Positions 18,898 to 28,461 are shown, numbered from the stretch's first letter. The stretch is DNA of 64,000 nt from Streptomyces sp. AJS327 (GCF_013450295.1 NZ_SKBR01000001.1:1810501-1874500); one strand, 5' to 3'. The notes: generated by a model not told the origin, from the letters alone. Numbers and translations: made by a program.

Positions 18898-20409
18898 ATG
18901 ACCGTACGGCGTGTAATGGGCATTGAGACCGAGTACGGGATCTCCGTCCCCGGACACCCCAATGCCAACGCCATGCTCACCTCATCCCAGGTCGTCAACG
19001 CGTACGCGGCGGCGATGCACCGGGCACGCCGGGCCCGGTGGGACTTCGAGGAGGAGAACCCGCTGCGGGACGCCCGCGGCTTCGACCTCGCCCGGGACGC
19101 GGCCGACGCGAGCCAGCTCACCGACGAGGACATCGGTCTCGCCAACGTGATCCTCACCAACGGCGCGCGGCTCTACGTCGACCACGCGCACCCCGAGTAC
19201 AGCGCGCCCGAGGTCACCAACCCGCTCGACGCGGTGCTCTGGGACAAGGCGGGTGAGCGTGTCATGGCCCAGGCCGCGGAGCGCGCCGGCGAGGTGCCCG
19301 GGACCCAGCCCATCCACCTGTACAAGAACAACACCGATAACAAGGGCGCCTCCTACGGCACCCACGAGAACTACCTGATGAAGCGGGAGACCGCCTTCTC
19401 GGACATCGTGCGGTACCTGACGCCGTTCTTCGTCTCCCGACAGGTGGTGACCGGCGCGGGCCGGGTCGGTCTGGGGCAGGACGGCGGCGAGCACGGCTTC
19501 CAGCTGAGCCAGCGCGCGGACTACTTCGAGGTCGAGGTGGGTCTGGAGACCACCCTCAAGCGCCCCATCATCAACACCCGGGACGAGCCGCACGCGGACG
19601 CCGAGAAGTACCGGCGGCTGCACGTCATCATCGGGGACGCCAACCTCTCCGAGATCTCCACCTACCTCAAGCTCGGGACCACCGCGCTGGTGCTGTCGAT
19701 GGTGGAGGACGGCTTCATCGCCGTCGACCTGGCGGTCGAGCAGCCCGTCCGTACCCTGCACCGGGTCTCGCACGACCCCTCACTCGGACGACTCATCACG
19801 CTGCGTAACGGCCGGAAGCTCACCGGCGTCCAGTTGCAGATGGAGTACTGCGAACTTGCCCGTAAGTACGTCGAGGACCGGTACGGCGCGGACGCGGACG
19901 ACCAGACCACCGACGTGCTGGACCGCTGGGAGGACGTCCTCAACCGGCTGGAGAGCGACCCGATGAGCCTGAGCGGGGAGCTGGACTGGGTGGCCAAACG
20001 GGAGCTGCTGGAGGGCTACCGACGCCGGGACCAGCTGGACTGGGACGCCGCCCGACTGCACCTGGTCGACCTCCAGTACGCGGACGTGCGCGCCGACAAG
20101 GGTCTGTACAACCGGCTCGCGGCTCGCGGCAAGATGCGGCGGCTGCTGACCGAGGAACAGGTCACCGCGGCGATCTCGAAACCCCCGGAGGACACCAGAG
20201 CGTACTTCCGCGGTCGCTGTCTGGAGCAGTACGCCGACGACGTGGCCGCGGCCTCCTGGGACTCGGTCATCTTCGACCTGCCCGGCCGCGACTCGCTCCA
20301 GCGGGTTCCGACGCTGGAGCCGCTGCGGGGTACCCGTCAGCACGTCAAGGAACTCCTCGACCGCTGCCAGTCGGCCGAGGAGCTGGTGAGAGTGCTGTCC
20401 GGCGGCTGA
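18898..20409 (+). CDS. dop: Pup deamidase/depupylase
   Basis: 503 aa, glutamine synthetase-like fold. The N-terminal [10 protein letters not shown] is the PafA/Dop ATP and metal motif, followed by [20 protein letters not shown] and [18 protein letters not shown]. It converts the C-terminal Gln of Pup to Glu and also removes Pup from substrates. The Dop-specific insertion after GIE.EYG (residues 40-80) distinguishes it from PafA at 25933. The ATG at 18898 has AAGGAGG 6 nt upstream. TAGGCT at 18778-18783 is a probable -10, giving a leader of about 110 nt. Confidence 0.95.
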   Translation: MTVRRVMGIETEYGISVPGHPNANAMLTSSQVVNAYAAAMHRARRARWDFEEENPLRDARGFDLARDAADASQLTDEDIGLANVILTNGARLYVDHAHPEYSAPEVTNPLDAVLWDKAGERVMAQAAERAGEVPGTQPIHLYKNNTDNKGASYGTHENYLMKRETAFSDIVRYLTPFFVSRQVVTGAGRVGLGQDGGEHGFQLSQRADYFEVEVGLETTLKRPIINTRDEPHADAEKYRRLHVIIGDANLSEISTYLKLGTTALVLSMVEDGFIAVDLAVEQPVRTLHRVSHDPSLGRLITLRNGRKLTGVQLQMEYCELARKYVEDRYGADADDQTTDVLDRWEDVLNRLESDPMSLSGELDWVAKRELLEGYRRRDQLDWDAARLHLVDLQYADVRADKGLYNRLAARGKMRRLLTEEQVTAAISKPPEDTRAYFRGRCLEQYADDVAAASWDSVIFDLPGRDSLQRVPTLEPLRGTRQHVKELLDRCQSAEELVRVLSGG

Positions 20410-20430
20410 GCCGGGAGTGGTCGCCGGACC

Positions 20431-20456
20431 GGGAATCCCCGGGGGACTCCGGTGTT
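20431..20456 (+). promoter_or_regulatory. Possible SigR-type promoter upstream of pup
   Basis: GGGAAT at 20431-20436 and GTT at 20454-20456 are 17 nt apart, close to the thiol-oxidative-stress SigR consensus GGGAAT-N(17-18)-GTT of Streptomyces. It lies about 90 nt before the pup start. TAGGGT at 20492-20497 is an alternative housekeeping -10. Confidence 0.35.
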
Positions 20457-20547
20457 GCAGTAAGGGAAAGGCCGAAGTCAGTCAACGCTTGTAGGGTCTG
20501 ATCTTGTACGTTCCGCGTACACCACCGAACCGAGCGGGGTGAGGGTA

Positions 20548-20766
20548 ATGGCGACCAAGGACAGCGGCGGCGGCCAGCAGAAGGCGACGCGGCAGCCGGA
20601 GGAGACCGAGGAACAGGCACAGGACGCGCAGGTCTCGGAGGACCTCAAGGAGCGCCAGGAGGCGCTGTCGGAGGACGTCGACTCCGTACTGGACGAGATC
20701 GACGACGTGCTGGAGGAGAACGCCGAGGACTTCGTGCGGTCGTTCGTCCAGAAGGGCGGTCAGTAG
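20548..20766 (+). CDS. pup: Prokaryotic ubiquitin-like protein
   Basis: 72 aa, acidic and largely disordered, with the helical Mpa-binding segment near residues 30-60 (VDSVLDEIDDVLEENAEDFV). It ends in Lys-Gly-Gly-Gln. The terminal Gln means Dop must deamidate it before PafA can ligate it to substrate lysines. The ATG at 20548 follows GGGGTGAGGG; a GTG 9 nt upstream is possible. It is closely followed by a strong terminator, so prcBA is probably transcribed separately or by read-through. Confidence 0.96.
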   Translation: MATKDSGGGQQKATRQPEETEEQAQDAQVSEDLKERQEALSEDVDSVLDEIDDVLEENAEDFVRSFVQKGGQ

Positions 20767-20777
20767 CCCCGGACGTC

Positions 20778-20806
20778 GGTGCGGCGCCGTCTCGCGGCGC
20801 CGCACC
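20778..20806 (+). terminator. Terminator hairpin after pup
   Basis: GGTGCGGCGCCG (20778-20789) pairs perfectly with CGGCGCCGCACC (20795-20806) around the 5-nt loop TCTCG, 11 nt after the pup stop. Confidence 0.8.
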
Positions 20807-21175
20807 AGCCCGGGACACGAGCCTGGCGGGCTGGCCCGGCCCGCCCGCCGCCGTGGTGGGTCCCACGGCGGTGTCCGCGAGGTCTGAGGGTACGTCGGCC
20901 GGGGCCGGGGGCGGCGCGCCTCCGGCCCCCGCCGCCCCCGCTCCCGGTGCGCCGGAGGACCGGCGCCGCTCGTCCGGGACGGTCGGGCGGAGGAGGCGCA
21001 CGGGTGTCCGACAGCGCGCCGGTGGGAGGAGCGCACTCGCGAACTCCGGGCGGATTCCCGCCGGTCGGGGGTTGTCGGCCGCGGTGGGGACGGCCGCAGC
21101 GGGGCCGGGAGCACCGGCGTCCGGCGCGTCAGGGGACGGGCGTGGGGGTCTTGCCGGGCACCCGCTCTCCGATCC

Positions 21176-21391
21176 GGTGGATCTGCCTCAGCGAAGCATG
21201 TGGACCACGATCACGAGGCGGGTAAGGTCCGGGGCGTACTGTGCTTCAGCCGCGCGGCGGCACTGGGGCTGTTCAAGGGTCGGCGGCACCTCCCGTGCCC
21301 GTGGGTCGGACGACGTGCCGCCGCATACGTGGAAGGAAACGCGTGGAAGCCAACACTCGTAGCACCGGGCGTCTGCCAGCTGCCTTCCTGA
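21176..21391 (+). pseudogene. Remnant of endonuclease VII (HNH/ENVII) gene
   Basis: One frame reads [18 protein letters not shown] followed by SRAAALGLF. This is the C-terminal signature of recombination endonuclease VII-type HNH proteins (HVDHDHETGxVRGLLCFxCNxALG). The HxDHDH catalytic region is intact, but the second zinc Cys and the Asn of LCFxCN are replaced (SRA). No in-frame upstream part with the usual paired-Cys N-terminus is found in 20807-21175, which is low complexity. The frame runs on into the prcB start and stops at 21391. I interpret it as a decayed gene; related Streptomyces carry a small gene at this spot as I recall, which needs comparison. Confidence 0.6.
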
Positions 21392-22188
21392 CGCCGGGAT
21401 CGTCCTCGTTCCTGGACTTCCTGTCCGAGCACGCGCCCGAACAGCTGCCCGGGAACCGGCAGCTGCCCCGGACGGAGGGCGTCATCGAGGCGCCGCACGG
21501 CACCACCATCGTCGCGGTGGCCTTCCCCGGCGGCGTGGTCCTCGCCGGCGACCGGCGGGCGACGATGGGCAACCTCATCGCGCAGCGCGACATAGAGAAG
21601 GTCTTCCCGACCGACGAGTTCTCGGCGGTCGGCATCGCGGGCACGGCGGGGATCGCGGTGGAGATGGTCAAGCTCTTCCAGCTGGAGCTGGAGCACTTCG
21701 AGAAGGTCGAGGGCTCCCAGCTCTCCCTGGAGGGCAAGGCCAACCGCCTGTCGACGATGCTCCGCGGGAACCTGGCCATGGCGATGCAGGGCCTCGCGGT
21801 CGTCCCCCTCTTCGCGGGGTACGACGTGGAGCGGGAGAAGGGCCGGATCTTCTCCTACGACGTGACCGGCGGCCGGTCCGAGGAGATGGGCTTCACCGCC
21901 GTCGGCTCGGGCTCGCTCTTCGCCCGCGGCTCCCTGAAGAAGCTGTACCGCGAGGACCTGACGGAGCGGCAGGCGGTCACCGCCGTCCTCCAGTCGCTCT
22001 ACGACGCGGCGGACGAGGACTCGGCGACCGGCGGGCCGGACCTGACCCGGCAGATCTACCCGCTGGTCACGGTGATCACCGAGGAGGGCTTCCGCAGGAT
22101 GACGGAGGCGGAGACCTCCGAGATCGCCCGGGCGGTGTACGAGGGCCGCCTCGAACTCCCCAACGGGCCGCAGGCCCCGCTCTCCTGA
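21343..22188 (+). CDS. prcB: 20S proteasome beta subunit
   Basis: 281 aa. A 53-residue propeptide precedes the autocatalytic site [11 protein letters not shown], leaving Thr54 as the N-terminal nucleophile. DRRATMG and KVF carry the supporting Asp and Lys of the active site. The mature part is about 228 aa. The GTG at 21343 follows GGAAGGA by 6 nt. It is followed 60 nt later by prcA, as in all actinobacterial proteasome loci. It assembles with PrcA into the 28-subunit core. Confidence 0.97.
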   Translation: MEANTRSTGRLPAAFLTPGSSSFLDFLSEHAPEQLPGNRQLPRTEGVIEAPHGTTIVAVAFPGGVVLAGDRRATMGNLIAQRDIEKVFPTDEFSAVGIAGTAGIAVEMVKLFQLELEHFEKVEGSQLSLEGKANRLSTMLRGNLAMAMQGLAVVPLFAGYDVEREKGRIFSYDVTGGRSEEMGFTAVGSGSLFARGSLKKLYREDLTERQAVTAVLQSLYDAADEDSATGGPDLTRQIYPLVTVITEEGFRRMTEAETSEIARAVYEGRLELPNGPQAPLS

Positions 22189-22248
22189 CAGCCCTGGCCC
22201 ACCTCAGCCCGCGCTCGTGTACGACGGACAGAAAGGGACGGATAGCCG

Positions 22249-23052
22249 GTGTCGACGCCGTTCTATGTCTCACCCCAGCAGTTGATGGCGGACCGCGCCG
22301 AGTACGCCCGCAAGGGCATCGCCCGCGGTCGCAGCGTGGTCGTGTTGCAGTACTCGGACGGCATCGTCTTCGTCGCCGAGAACCCCTCCCGGGCGCTGCA
22401 CAAGGTCAGTGAGATCTACGACCGGATCGCCTTCGCGGCGGTCGGGAAGTACAACGAGTTCGAGAACCTGCGCATCGGCGGAGTGCGCTACGCCGACCTG
22501 CGCGGCTACACCTACGACCGGGAGGACGTGACCGCCCGCGGCCTCGCCAACGTCTACGCGCAGACGCTGGGCACCATCTTCTCCGCCAACTCCGAGAAGC
22601 CGTACGAGGTGGAGCTGATCGTCGCGGAGGTCGGCGCGACCGCCGAGGACGACCAGATCTACCGCCTCCCGCACGACGGCTCCATCGTCGACGAGCACGG
22701 CTCGGTCGCCGTCGGCGGCAACGCCGAGCAGATCGGCCAGCACCTCGACCAGCACCACCGGGACGGTATGTCGCTGGCCGACGCGCTGAAGCTCGCGGTG
22801 GAGTCCCTGGTCCGCGACAGCAACGGCAGCGAGCGCGCGCTGACGGCCGAGCAGCTGGAGGTGGCCGTCCTCGACCGCACCCGGCCGCAGCAGCGGAAGT
22901 TCAAGCGGGTGCTGGGCCGTCAGCTCCGGCGGCTGCTGGGCGAGGACGAGACCGGGGGCGGGAAGGCCTCCGGCAAGGGAGCGGGGGACAAGCCCTCCGC
23001 CGGGGAGACCGACGAGTCCTCGGGAGACGAGAGCCCCCCGAGCGAGGACTGA
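22249..23052 (+). CDS. prcA: 20S proteasome alpha subunit
   Basis: 267 aa. The N-terminus [28 protein letters not shown] is the gate region and helix H0 of actinobacterial alpha subunits. There is no Thr active site. It forms the outer rings that receive the GQYL tail of Mpa. The C-terminal 40 residues are a Gly/Lys/Ser/Asp/Glu-rich disordered tail. The GTG at 22249 has AAGGGACGG upstream. It is convergent with the LacI gene across a short hairpin. Confidence 0.96.
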   Translation: MSTPFYVSPQQLMADRAEYARKGIARGRSVVVLQYSDGIVFVAENPSRALHKVSEIYDRIAFAAVGKYNEFENLRIGGVRYADLRGYTYDREDVTARGLANVYAQTLGTIFSANSEKPYEVELIVAEVGATAEDDQIYRLPHDGSIVDEHGSVAVGGNAEQIGQHLDQHHRDGMSLADALKLAVESLVRDSNGSERALTAEQLEVAVLDRTRPQQRKFKRVLGRQLRRLLGEDETGGGKASGKGAGDKPSAGETDESSGDESPPSED

Positions 23053-23102
23053 CCCGCCGCGGCCCCCGCTCCGGCCGACGGACCCCTCCCGGGCCCCTCG
23101 CT

Positions 23103-23121
23103 CCCACCCGTCACGGGTGGG
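23103..23121. terminator. Bidirectional hairpin between prcA and lacI-type gene
   Basis: CCCACCCG (23103-23110) and CGGGTGGG (23114-23121) flank TCA, which is the stop codon of the minus-strand regulator gene. Confidence 0.55.
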
Positions 23122-24205
23122 CGGCGCGGGGCCCGTGGCCGTTCGCGCCCTCCGGCGCCGGTCCCGTGGAGCCGCGCGGCAGGAACTCCACCGGCAGCAC
23201 CTCGGTCGTCGGGGCCCTCCCCGCCAGCCGGGCGAGCAGCGCCCGCATCCCGGCGGCCCCGACGCCCTCGCCGGGCAGCCCCACCGTCGTCAACTCCGGT
23301 TCCACGGCGGTGGCGAGGGCCAGATCGCCGATCCCGGTGACGGAGACGTCCTCCGGCACGCGCAGGCCCAGCCGCCGGGCCGCCTTGCAGGCCCCGGCCG
23401 CGATCTGGTCGTCGTCACAGAGCAGCGCGGTGGGGCGGGCGGCGCCGGAGGGGACGGTCAGCGCCCGGGTAGCGGCGCGCAGTCCGCCCTCCACCGAGAG
23501 CGGGCCGTACTCCGTCCGCGCCGGTGCGGAGCCGCCGTCTCGCAGACCCTGGGTGAGGACGTCGGCGCGCAGCCGGAACGTCCAGGAGTCGACATCGGCG
23601 GCCAGGTGCGCGAACCGGCGGTGCCCGAGCGCGAGCAGGTGCCGCACGGACCGGCGCACCCCGTCCGGCAGATCGACGTTGACGGTGGCGGAGTGCGGCC
23701 GCCCCGGCTCGCTGTCCAGCATCACCAGCGGCAGCCCGCCCTCCCGCAGCGTGCTCAGCGCCTCGGCGGCCATCGAGGACGCGATCACGCCGTCGACGGC
23801 GGCCCGCGCGGAGCCGAACGGGTCCGGCGCGGGCTCACTGATCTCCGGCGACGAGTACAGCACCAGCCCGAACCCGTGCTCGGCGGCGACGGACGCGACC
23901 CCGGTGTGCACGCGCGCGAAGAAGTCGTTGGTGAGCGCGGGCACCACCAGCAGCACGGTGCGCGCCCGGCCCTCGCGCAGGGTGCGGGCGGCGAGGTTCG
24001 GCTGGTAGCCGAGCCGCCCGGCGGCCTCCCGGACGGTCTCCGCGGTGGACACGGAGACCCGTCCCCGCCACTTGCCGCCCAGCACCAGCGAGACGGTCGC
24101 CTGTGAGACCCCGGCGGCCCGGGCCACGTCCCGGCTGGTGGGCCGGGCCGCCGGGGACGCCGTCGTGGAACCCGGTGCGCGCTGACCGGGGGAGGTCCGC
24201 TCCAC
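23111..24205 (-). CDS. LacI-family transcriptional regulator
   Basis: 364 aa. The N-terminal HTH (about 22-70: SRDVARAAGVSQATVSLVL) with hinge helix (LGYQPNLAARTL) precedes a periplasmic-binding-protein-like effector domain (80-345: VLLVVPALTNDFFARV, VNVDLPDGVRRSVRHLLALGHRRFAHLA). Ligand is probably a sugar, but the sequence does not tell which. The GTG at 24205 is the longest sensible start; a start closer to the HTH is possible. It is divergent from the MFS gene, but the palindrome between them does not look like a LacI operator (no central CG). Confidence 0.9.
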   Translation of the reverse strand: MERTSPGQRAPGSTTASPAARPTSRDVARAAGVSQATVSLVLGGKWRGRVSVSTAETVREAAGRLGYQPNLAARTLREGRARTVLLVVPALTNDFFARVHTGVASVAAEHGFGLVLYSSPEISEPAPDPFGSARAAVDGVIASSMAAEALSTLREGGLPLVMLDSEPGRPHSATVNVDLPDGVRRSVRHLLALGHRRFAHLAADVDSWTFRLRADVLTQGLRDGGSAPARTEYGPLSVEGGLRAATRALTVPSGAARPTALLCDDDQIAAGACKAARRLGLRVPEDVSVTGIGDLALATAVEPELTTVGLPGEGVGAAGMRALLARLAGRAPTTEVLPVEFLPRGSTGPAPEGANGHGPRAAHP

Positions 24206-24228
24206 GTGCTGCTCCGTCCTCTCCGCAG

Positions 24229-24260
24229 GTGTCGCCGGTGTTGCCGGTGTTGCCGGTGTC
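24229..24260. repeat. 9-nt tandem repeat
   Basis: GTGTCGCCG, GTGTTGCCG, GTGTTGCCG and partial GTGTC lie head to tail, 24 nt upstream of the LacI-type regulator start codon. Confidence 0.8.
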
Positions 24261-24540
24261 AGAAAGATCCCTCTCCCGGAACCTCCCGGGGCCCGGGCGT
24301 GATGGTGTTCCGGTGGGGTCTACGGGAACCGCGGGGCTGCCGCGCCTTCCCGGGGTTCCCGGGTGCTCAACGCCCTCCGCCGTTCCCGCCGTTCCCGCGC
24401 CCCGGGATCCGGGGTGGGAGATTCCGGACTCCGGGGTACCGGGGCCCCGGTGCTCCCGCGTTCGCGGTAGTGGAACGGCGGACGCCACCGGGGTCCGATG
24501 ACCGGCCTGACGGTACGCGCTGTGGACCTGCCGGACGTCG

Positions 24541-24576
24541 CGTGTTACGTATAACGGCTAGGTTATACGTAACACG
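24541..24576. promoter_or_regulatory. 36-bp operator-like palindrome before MFS gene
   Basis: The arms CGTGTTACGTATAAC (24541-24555) and GTTATACGTAACACG (24562-24576) are perfectly complementary over 15 bp with a 6-nt spacer GGCTAG. The arms are AT-rich in a GC-rich setting. A -10-like TAGGTT (24559-24564) lies in its centre. Each arm also looks like a GTTA-TACG-TAAC site, so two dimers could bind. Confidence 0.8.
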
Positions 24577-24651
24577 AAGGTGCTGCACCGTGCCGTCACG
24601 GCCGTCAGGGCTGCCGGGGTCGCCGGGGCAGCGCACGGAGGGAGTGGACGG

Positions 24652-25923
24652 ATGGGGACGGGGTACGCCGGACTGCTGCGCGCGCGGCACGCGGCGCGGC
24701 TGCTGGTCGGCACGTTGGTGGGCCGGTTGCCGCACGCCACGGGGCCGTTGGCGATCGTGCTGTTCACCCGTGCCGAGGGCGGTGGGTACACGCTGGCCGG
24801 GATCCTGTCCTCGGTCTACGGGCTGGCCACCGCCGTGGGACAGCCGATGCTGGGGCGGCTGGTGGACCTGTACGGGCAGCCGCGGGTGATGCTGCCCGCC
24901 GCCGTCCTCTCGGCGCTGGGGATGGGCGGCTTCGCGGTACTCGGTGTCGATCCGGTGCCGCTCGCCTGCGTCGCGGTGCTCGTGGCCGGGCTGTGCACAC
25001 CGCCGCTGGAGGGCGGACTGCGCGCGCTCTGGCCCAGCGTGCTGGGGCGCGAGGAACAGGTGCACCGGGCCTACGCGCTGGACGCCGTCTCCCAGGAGGT
25101 GATCTTCGCCGTCGGCCCGTTGATGGTGACGCTCCTGGTCGCCCTCGGGGACGAGGCGGCGGCGTTGTGGGTGATCAACGTGCTGGGGGTGCTCGGGGCG
25201 CTCTCGGTGGTCACGTCACCTCCCTCGCGCGCCTGGCGCAGCGCGGAGCGCGCCGGGCACTGGCTGGGCGCGCTCCGCTCCGCCGGCCTGCTGGCCCTGC
25301 TCGCCGCCTTCTTCTTCGTCGGGCTGGCGCTGGGCACCATCGCGGTCGCGGCCGTCGCGTACGCGGAGGGGCAGGGCGACCGGCTGGTCTCCAGCTACCT
25401 GCTCTCGGCGCTGGGGTTCGGGGCGCTGCTCGGCGGGGTCGGCTACGGGGCCCGGCACTGGGCCGGGATGGCCGAGCGGCGGTTGCGCCTGCTGGTGGGG
25501 GCGCTCGCGCTGGGGTACCTGCCGCTGGCCCTGGTACCCGGGGTGGTGCCGATGACGCTACTGACCGGGCTCGCCGGGGTGTTCCTGGCACCCGCGTTGG
25601 CCTGCGCGTTCGTGGTGGTGGACCGGCACGCCCCGCCCGGCACGGTCACCGAGGCGTTCTCCTGGCTGGTGACGACCTTCGGGGTGGGGGCGGCCGCCGG
25701 AACCGCCGTGGTGGGGCCGGTGATCGAGGCCGGTGGCACCGCGGCGGGCTTCGCGGTGGCCGGGGTGGGGGGTGTGCTGGCGCTGCTGGTCCTGGTGCTG
25801 TCACGGTCGGTTCTGGAGAATCCGCCCTCGGGTCCCGAAGGTGTGTCAGAGCCGGTCGTCGGTTTGGAAAATGATCGGAACGGGGTCGTCTCACCCGGTT
25901 TCAGATCAGGGCATCAGGCGTAA
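24652..25923 (+). CDS. MFS transporter
   Basis: 423 aa with about 12 hydrophobic helices, including LLVGTLVGRLPHATGPLAIVLF at the N-terminus and paired six-helix halves. It belongs to the drug/sugar exporter-like MFS group of actinobacteria; the substrate is not readable. The ATG at 24652 has GGAGGG 9 nt upstream. It ends 9 nt before pafA, so it could be cotranscribed with pafA, though the two have no evident functional link. The strong palindrome upstream suggests ligand-controlled expression. Confidence 0.88.
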   Translation: MGTGYAGLLRARHAARLLVGTLVGRLPHATGPLAIVLFTRAEGGGYTLAGILSSVYGLATAVGQPMLGRLVDLYGQPRVMLPAAVLSALGMGGFAVLGVDPVPLACVAVLVAGLCTPPLEGGLRALWPSVLGREEQVHRAYALDAVSQEVIFAVGPLMVTLLVALGDEAAALWVINVLGVLGALSVVTSPPSRAWRSAERAGHWLGALRSAGLLALLAAFFFVGLALGTIAVAAVAYAEGQGDRLVSSYLLSALGFGALLGGVGYGARHWAGMAERRLRLLVGALALGYLPLALVPGVVPMTLLTGLAGVFLAPALACAFVVVDRHAPPGTVTEAFSWLVTTFGVGAAAGTAVVGPVIEAGGTAAGFAVAGVGGVLALLVLVLSRSVLENPPSGPEGVSEPVVGLENDRNGVVSPGFRSGHQA

Positions 25924-25932
25924 TGTTCAGTC

Positions 25933-27294
25933 ATGGACCGCCGAATCTTCGGGCTGGAGAATGAGTACGGTGTCACCTGCACGTTCCGGGGTCAGCGGCG
26001 GCTGTCTCCGGACGAGGTGGCCCGGTACCTCTTCCGTCGTGTCGTGTCATGGGGCCGCAGCAGCAACGTCTTCCTGCGGAACGGCGCCCGGCTCTATCTG
26101 GACGTGGGGTCGCACCCGGAGTACGCCTCTCCGGAGTGCGACAGCGTGACGGAGCTGGTCACGCACGACAAGTCAGGCGAACGCATCCTGGAGGGCCTCC
26201 TCGTCGACGCGGAGCGCAGACTCCACGAGGAGGGCATCGCGGGGGACGTCTACCTCTTCAAGAACAACACCGACTCCGCGGGCAACTCGTACGGCTGCCA
26301 CGAGAACTACCTCGTCGCGCGGCACGGGGAGTTCTCCCGGCTGGCCGACGTGCTCATCCCGTTCCTGGTCACCCGGCAGTTGGTGTGCGGCGCCGGAAAG
26401 GTCCTCCAGACTCCCCGGGGCGCGGTGTACTGCGTGAGCCAGCGGGCCGAGCACATCTGGGAGGGCGTCAGCTCCGCGACGACCCGCTCGCGCCCGATCA
26501 TCAACACCCGGGACGAGCCGCACGCGGACGCGGAGCGCTACCGCAGGCTCCACGTGATCGTCGGCGACTCCAACATGTCCGAGACGACGACCCTGCTCAA
26601 GGTCGGCGCGACCGACCTGGTGCTGCGGATGATCGAGGCCGGGACGGTGATGCGCGACCTCACGCTGGAGAACCCCATCCGGGCGATCCGTGAGGTCAGC
26701 CACGACGTGACCGGCCAGCGGAAGGTGCGGCTGGCCAGCGGCCGGGAGGCCTCGGCGCTGGAGGTGCAGCAGGAGTACTACGAGAAGGCGCTGGACTTCT
26801 GCGAGCGGCGCGGGATCCGCACCGGCCGGATCGAGCAGGTGCTGGAGCTGTGGGGCAGGACCCTGGAGGCCGTCCGCACCCAGGAGCTGGACAAGGTCAA
26901 CACCGAGATCGACTGGGTCATGAAGTACCAGCTCATCGACCAGTACCGGAGCAAGCACAACCTCACCATGTCGCACCCCCGGATCGCCCAGATAGATCTC
27001 GCCTACCACGACATCCACCGCCGCCGCGGCCTCTACTACCTGCTGGAGCGGAGCGGCCGGGCGAAGCGGGTGTGCAACGACCTCAAGATCTTCGAGGGCA
27101 AGTCGGTCCCACCGCAGACCACGCGGGCCCGGCTGCGCGGTGACTTCATCCGGCGGGCGCAGGAACAGCGCCGGGACTTCACCGTGGACTGGGTGCACCT
27201 GAAGCTGAACGACCAGGCACAGCGCACCGTGCTCTGCAAGGACCCGTTCCGCTCGGTGGACGAGCGGGTCGAGAAGCTGATCGCCGGGATGTGA
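25933..27294 (+). CDS. pafA: Pup-protein ligase
   Basis: 453 aa, glutamine synthetase-like fold. The N-terminal [16 protein letters not shown] is the metal/ATP motif, with [20 protein letters not shown] and [18 protein letters not shown] as further active-site blocks. It activates the C-terminal Glu of deamidated Pup and links it to substrate lysines. The Dop-type insertion after GLENEYG is absent, which separates it from dop at 18898. The ATG at 25933 has no clear Shine-Dalgarno; TAATGT at 25921-25926 could be a -10 for a leaderless transcript but overlaps the MFS stop codon. Confidence 0.96.
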   Translation: MDRRIFGLENEYGVTCTFRGQRRLSPDEVARYLFRRVVSWGRSSNVFLRNGARLYLDVGSHPEYASPECDSVTELVTHDKSGERILEGLLVDAERRLHEEGIAGDVYLFKNNTDSAGNSYGCHENYLVARHGEFSRLADVLIPFLVTRQLVCGAGKVLQTPRGAVYCVSQRAEHIWEGVSSATTRSRPIINTRDEPHADAERYRRLHVIVGDSNMSETTTLLKVGATDLVLRMIEAGTVMRDLTLENPIRAIREVSHDVTGQRKVRLASGREASALEVQQEYYEKALDFCERRGIRTGRIEQVLELWGRTLEAVRTQELDKVNTEIDWVMKYQLIDQYRSKHNLTMSHPRIAQIDLAYHDIHRRRGLYYLLERSGRAKRVCNDLKIFEGKSVPPQTTRARLRGDFIRRAQEQRRDFTVDWVHLKLNDQAQRTVLCKDPFRSVDERVEKLIAGM

Positions 27295-27414
27295 GCGGAG
27301 CGGGCCCGGAACCGGCGGTACCGCGGGAGCGCCGTGTCGTGTGGGGTGGGGGCGCTCCCGTGGGGTCGTAGGGTGGCAGACGTTGGTCACCGCCCCCTAC
27401 TGCGTGAGTTGGAC

Positions 27415-28461
27415 ATGATGTCGAAGAAGTTTGCGCGCCGCTGTGCCGTGGCGCTGACCGTTCCCGCGCTGCTGGTGACAGCGGCGTGCGGGTCCGAGGA
27501 CGACAAGGAGGACTCGGTCAAGGTCTCCGGCAAGGCCGGCGAGCAGCCCAAGGTGAGCGTGGGGAAGGACGCCAAGCCGCCCAAGAAGACGGTGGCGAAG
27601 ACCCTCAGCGCCGCCACCGGCAAGGAGGCGAAGGTCGCCAAGGGCGACTTCGTGCGACTCGACATCGTCGCCAAGACGGTCGGTGGTCAGAGCAGCCAGG
27701 ATCTGATCAATACCTGGAAGCCCGACCCGGGCGCGAAGAAGGGCGCGGCGCGCACCCAGATGGTCGAGCAGATCGGCAGGGAGAGCCAGCTGCCCGGCGC
27801 GGTCACCAAGGAGCTGGTCGGCAAGAAGCCGGGCAGCCGCGTCCAGGTCGAGGGAACCGCGCAGACGCTGTTCGGCCCGCAGGCGGCCCAGATGGGCATG
27901 GACCCCAAGCAGGGCATGGTCTGGGTGATGGACATCGTCAGCTCGACGCGGACGGACAAGGACGCCAGCGCCAAGGGTGACCAGGAGTCCGTCGAGGACG
28001 GTATGCCCGAGGTCGAGGTGCGGGAGAAGAAGCCCGCGTCCTTCACCATCCCGAAGGGCGAGAAGCCGCCGAAGAAACTGCGCTCCCAGAAGCTGATCAA
28101 GGGTGACGGCCCCGAGGTGAAGCCCGGTGAGGGCCTGGTCGCCCAGTACACCGGGGTCGCCTGGGAGGACGGCGAGGTCTTCGACTCGACGAAGCCGCAG
28201 GAGAAGAAGAAGGGCGAGAAGGAGCAGCCGCAGAACAAGGACGGGGTGACCGCCTTCCAGGTCGGCACCAAGTCCGTCATCAGCGGCTGGGACAAGGCGC
28301 TGGCGGGCAGCAAGGTCGGTGACCGGGTGCTGCTGGTCGTGCCGCCGAAGGAGGGCTACGGCTCCCCGGAGGCGCTGAAGCAGGCCCAGCAGTCCGGTCA
28401 GCAGCACCCGCTGGCCAAGAAGAACCTGGTCTTCGTGGTCGACGTGGTGGACAAGGTCTGA
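27415..28461 (+). CDS. Lipoprotein FKBP-type peptidyl-prolyl isomerase
   Basis: 348 aa. The signal peptide MSKKFARRCAVALTVPALL leads to a lipobox-like VTAAC with Cys at residue 25, so it is probably lipid-anchored outside the membrane. A degenerate first FKBP-like domain (about 70-200) is followed by a C-terminal FKBP domain (225-348: GLVAQYTGVAWEDGEVFDS, VISGWDKALAG, VLLVVPPKEGYG). It would help fold exported proteins. An adjacent ATG at 27418 is an equally good start. It sits directly after pafA and before a cytosolic FKBP gene. Confidence 0.88.
   Translation: MMSKKFARRCAVALTVPALLVTAACGSEDDKEDSVKVSGKAGEQPKVSVGKDAKPPKKTVAKTLSAATGKEAKVAKGDFVRLDIVAKTVGGQSSQDLINTWKPDPGAKKGAARTQMVEQIGRESQLPGAVTKELVGKKPGSRVQVEGTAQTLFGPQAAQMGMDPKQGMVWVMDIVSSTRTDKDASAKGDQESVEDGMPEVEVREKKPASFTIPKGEKPPKKLRSQKLIKGDGPEVKPGEGLVAQYTGVAWEDGEVFDSTKPQEKKKGEKEQPQNKDGVTAFQVGTKSVISGWDKALAGSKVGDRVLLVVPPKEGYGSPEALKQAQQSGQQHPLAKKNLVFVVDVVDKV

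Larger units (their letters stand above)
24206..24651. promoter_or_regulatory. Divergent lacI-type / MFS intergenic region
   Basis: 446 nt without a gene. It contains 3.5 copies of a 9-nt repeat GTGTTGCCG (24229-24260), a GC-rich middle with short CCCGG-type repeats, and the strong AT-rich palindrome at 24541-24576 close to the MFS gene. Confidence 0.5.

Noticed and set aside
20853..21362. A 169-codon plus-strand frame between pup and prcB
   Set aside because: Low complexity, no family signature, and it crosses the prcB start in a different frame from the recognisable endonuclease remnant.
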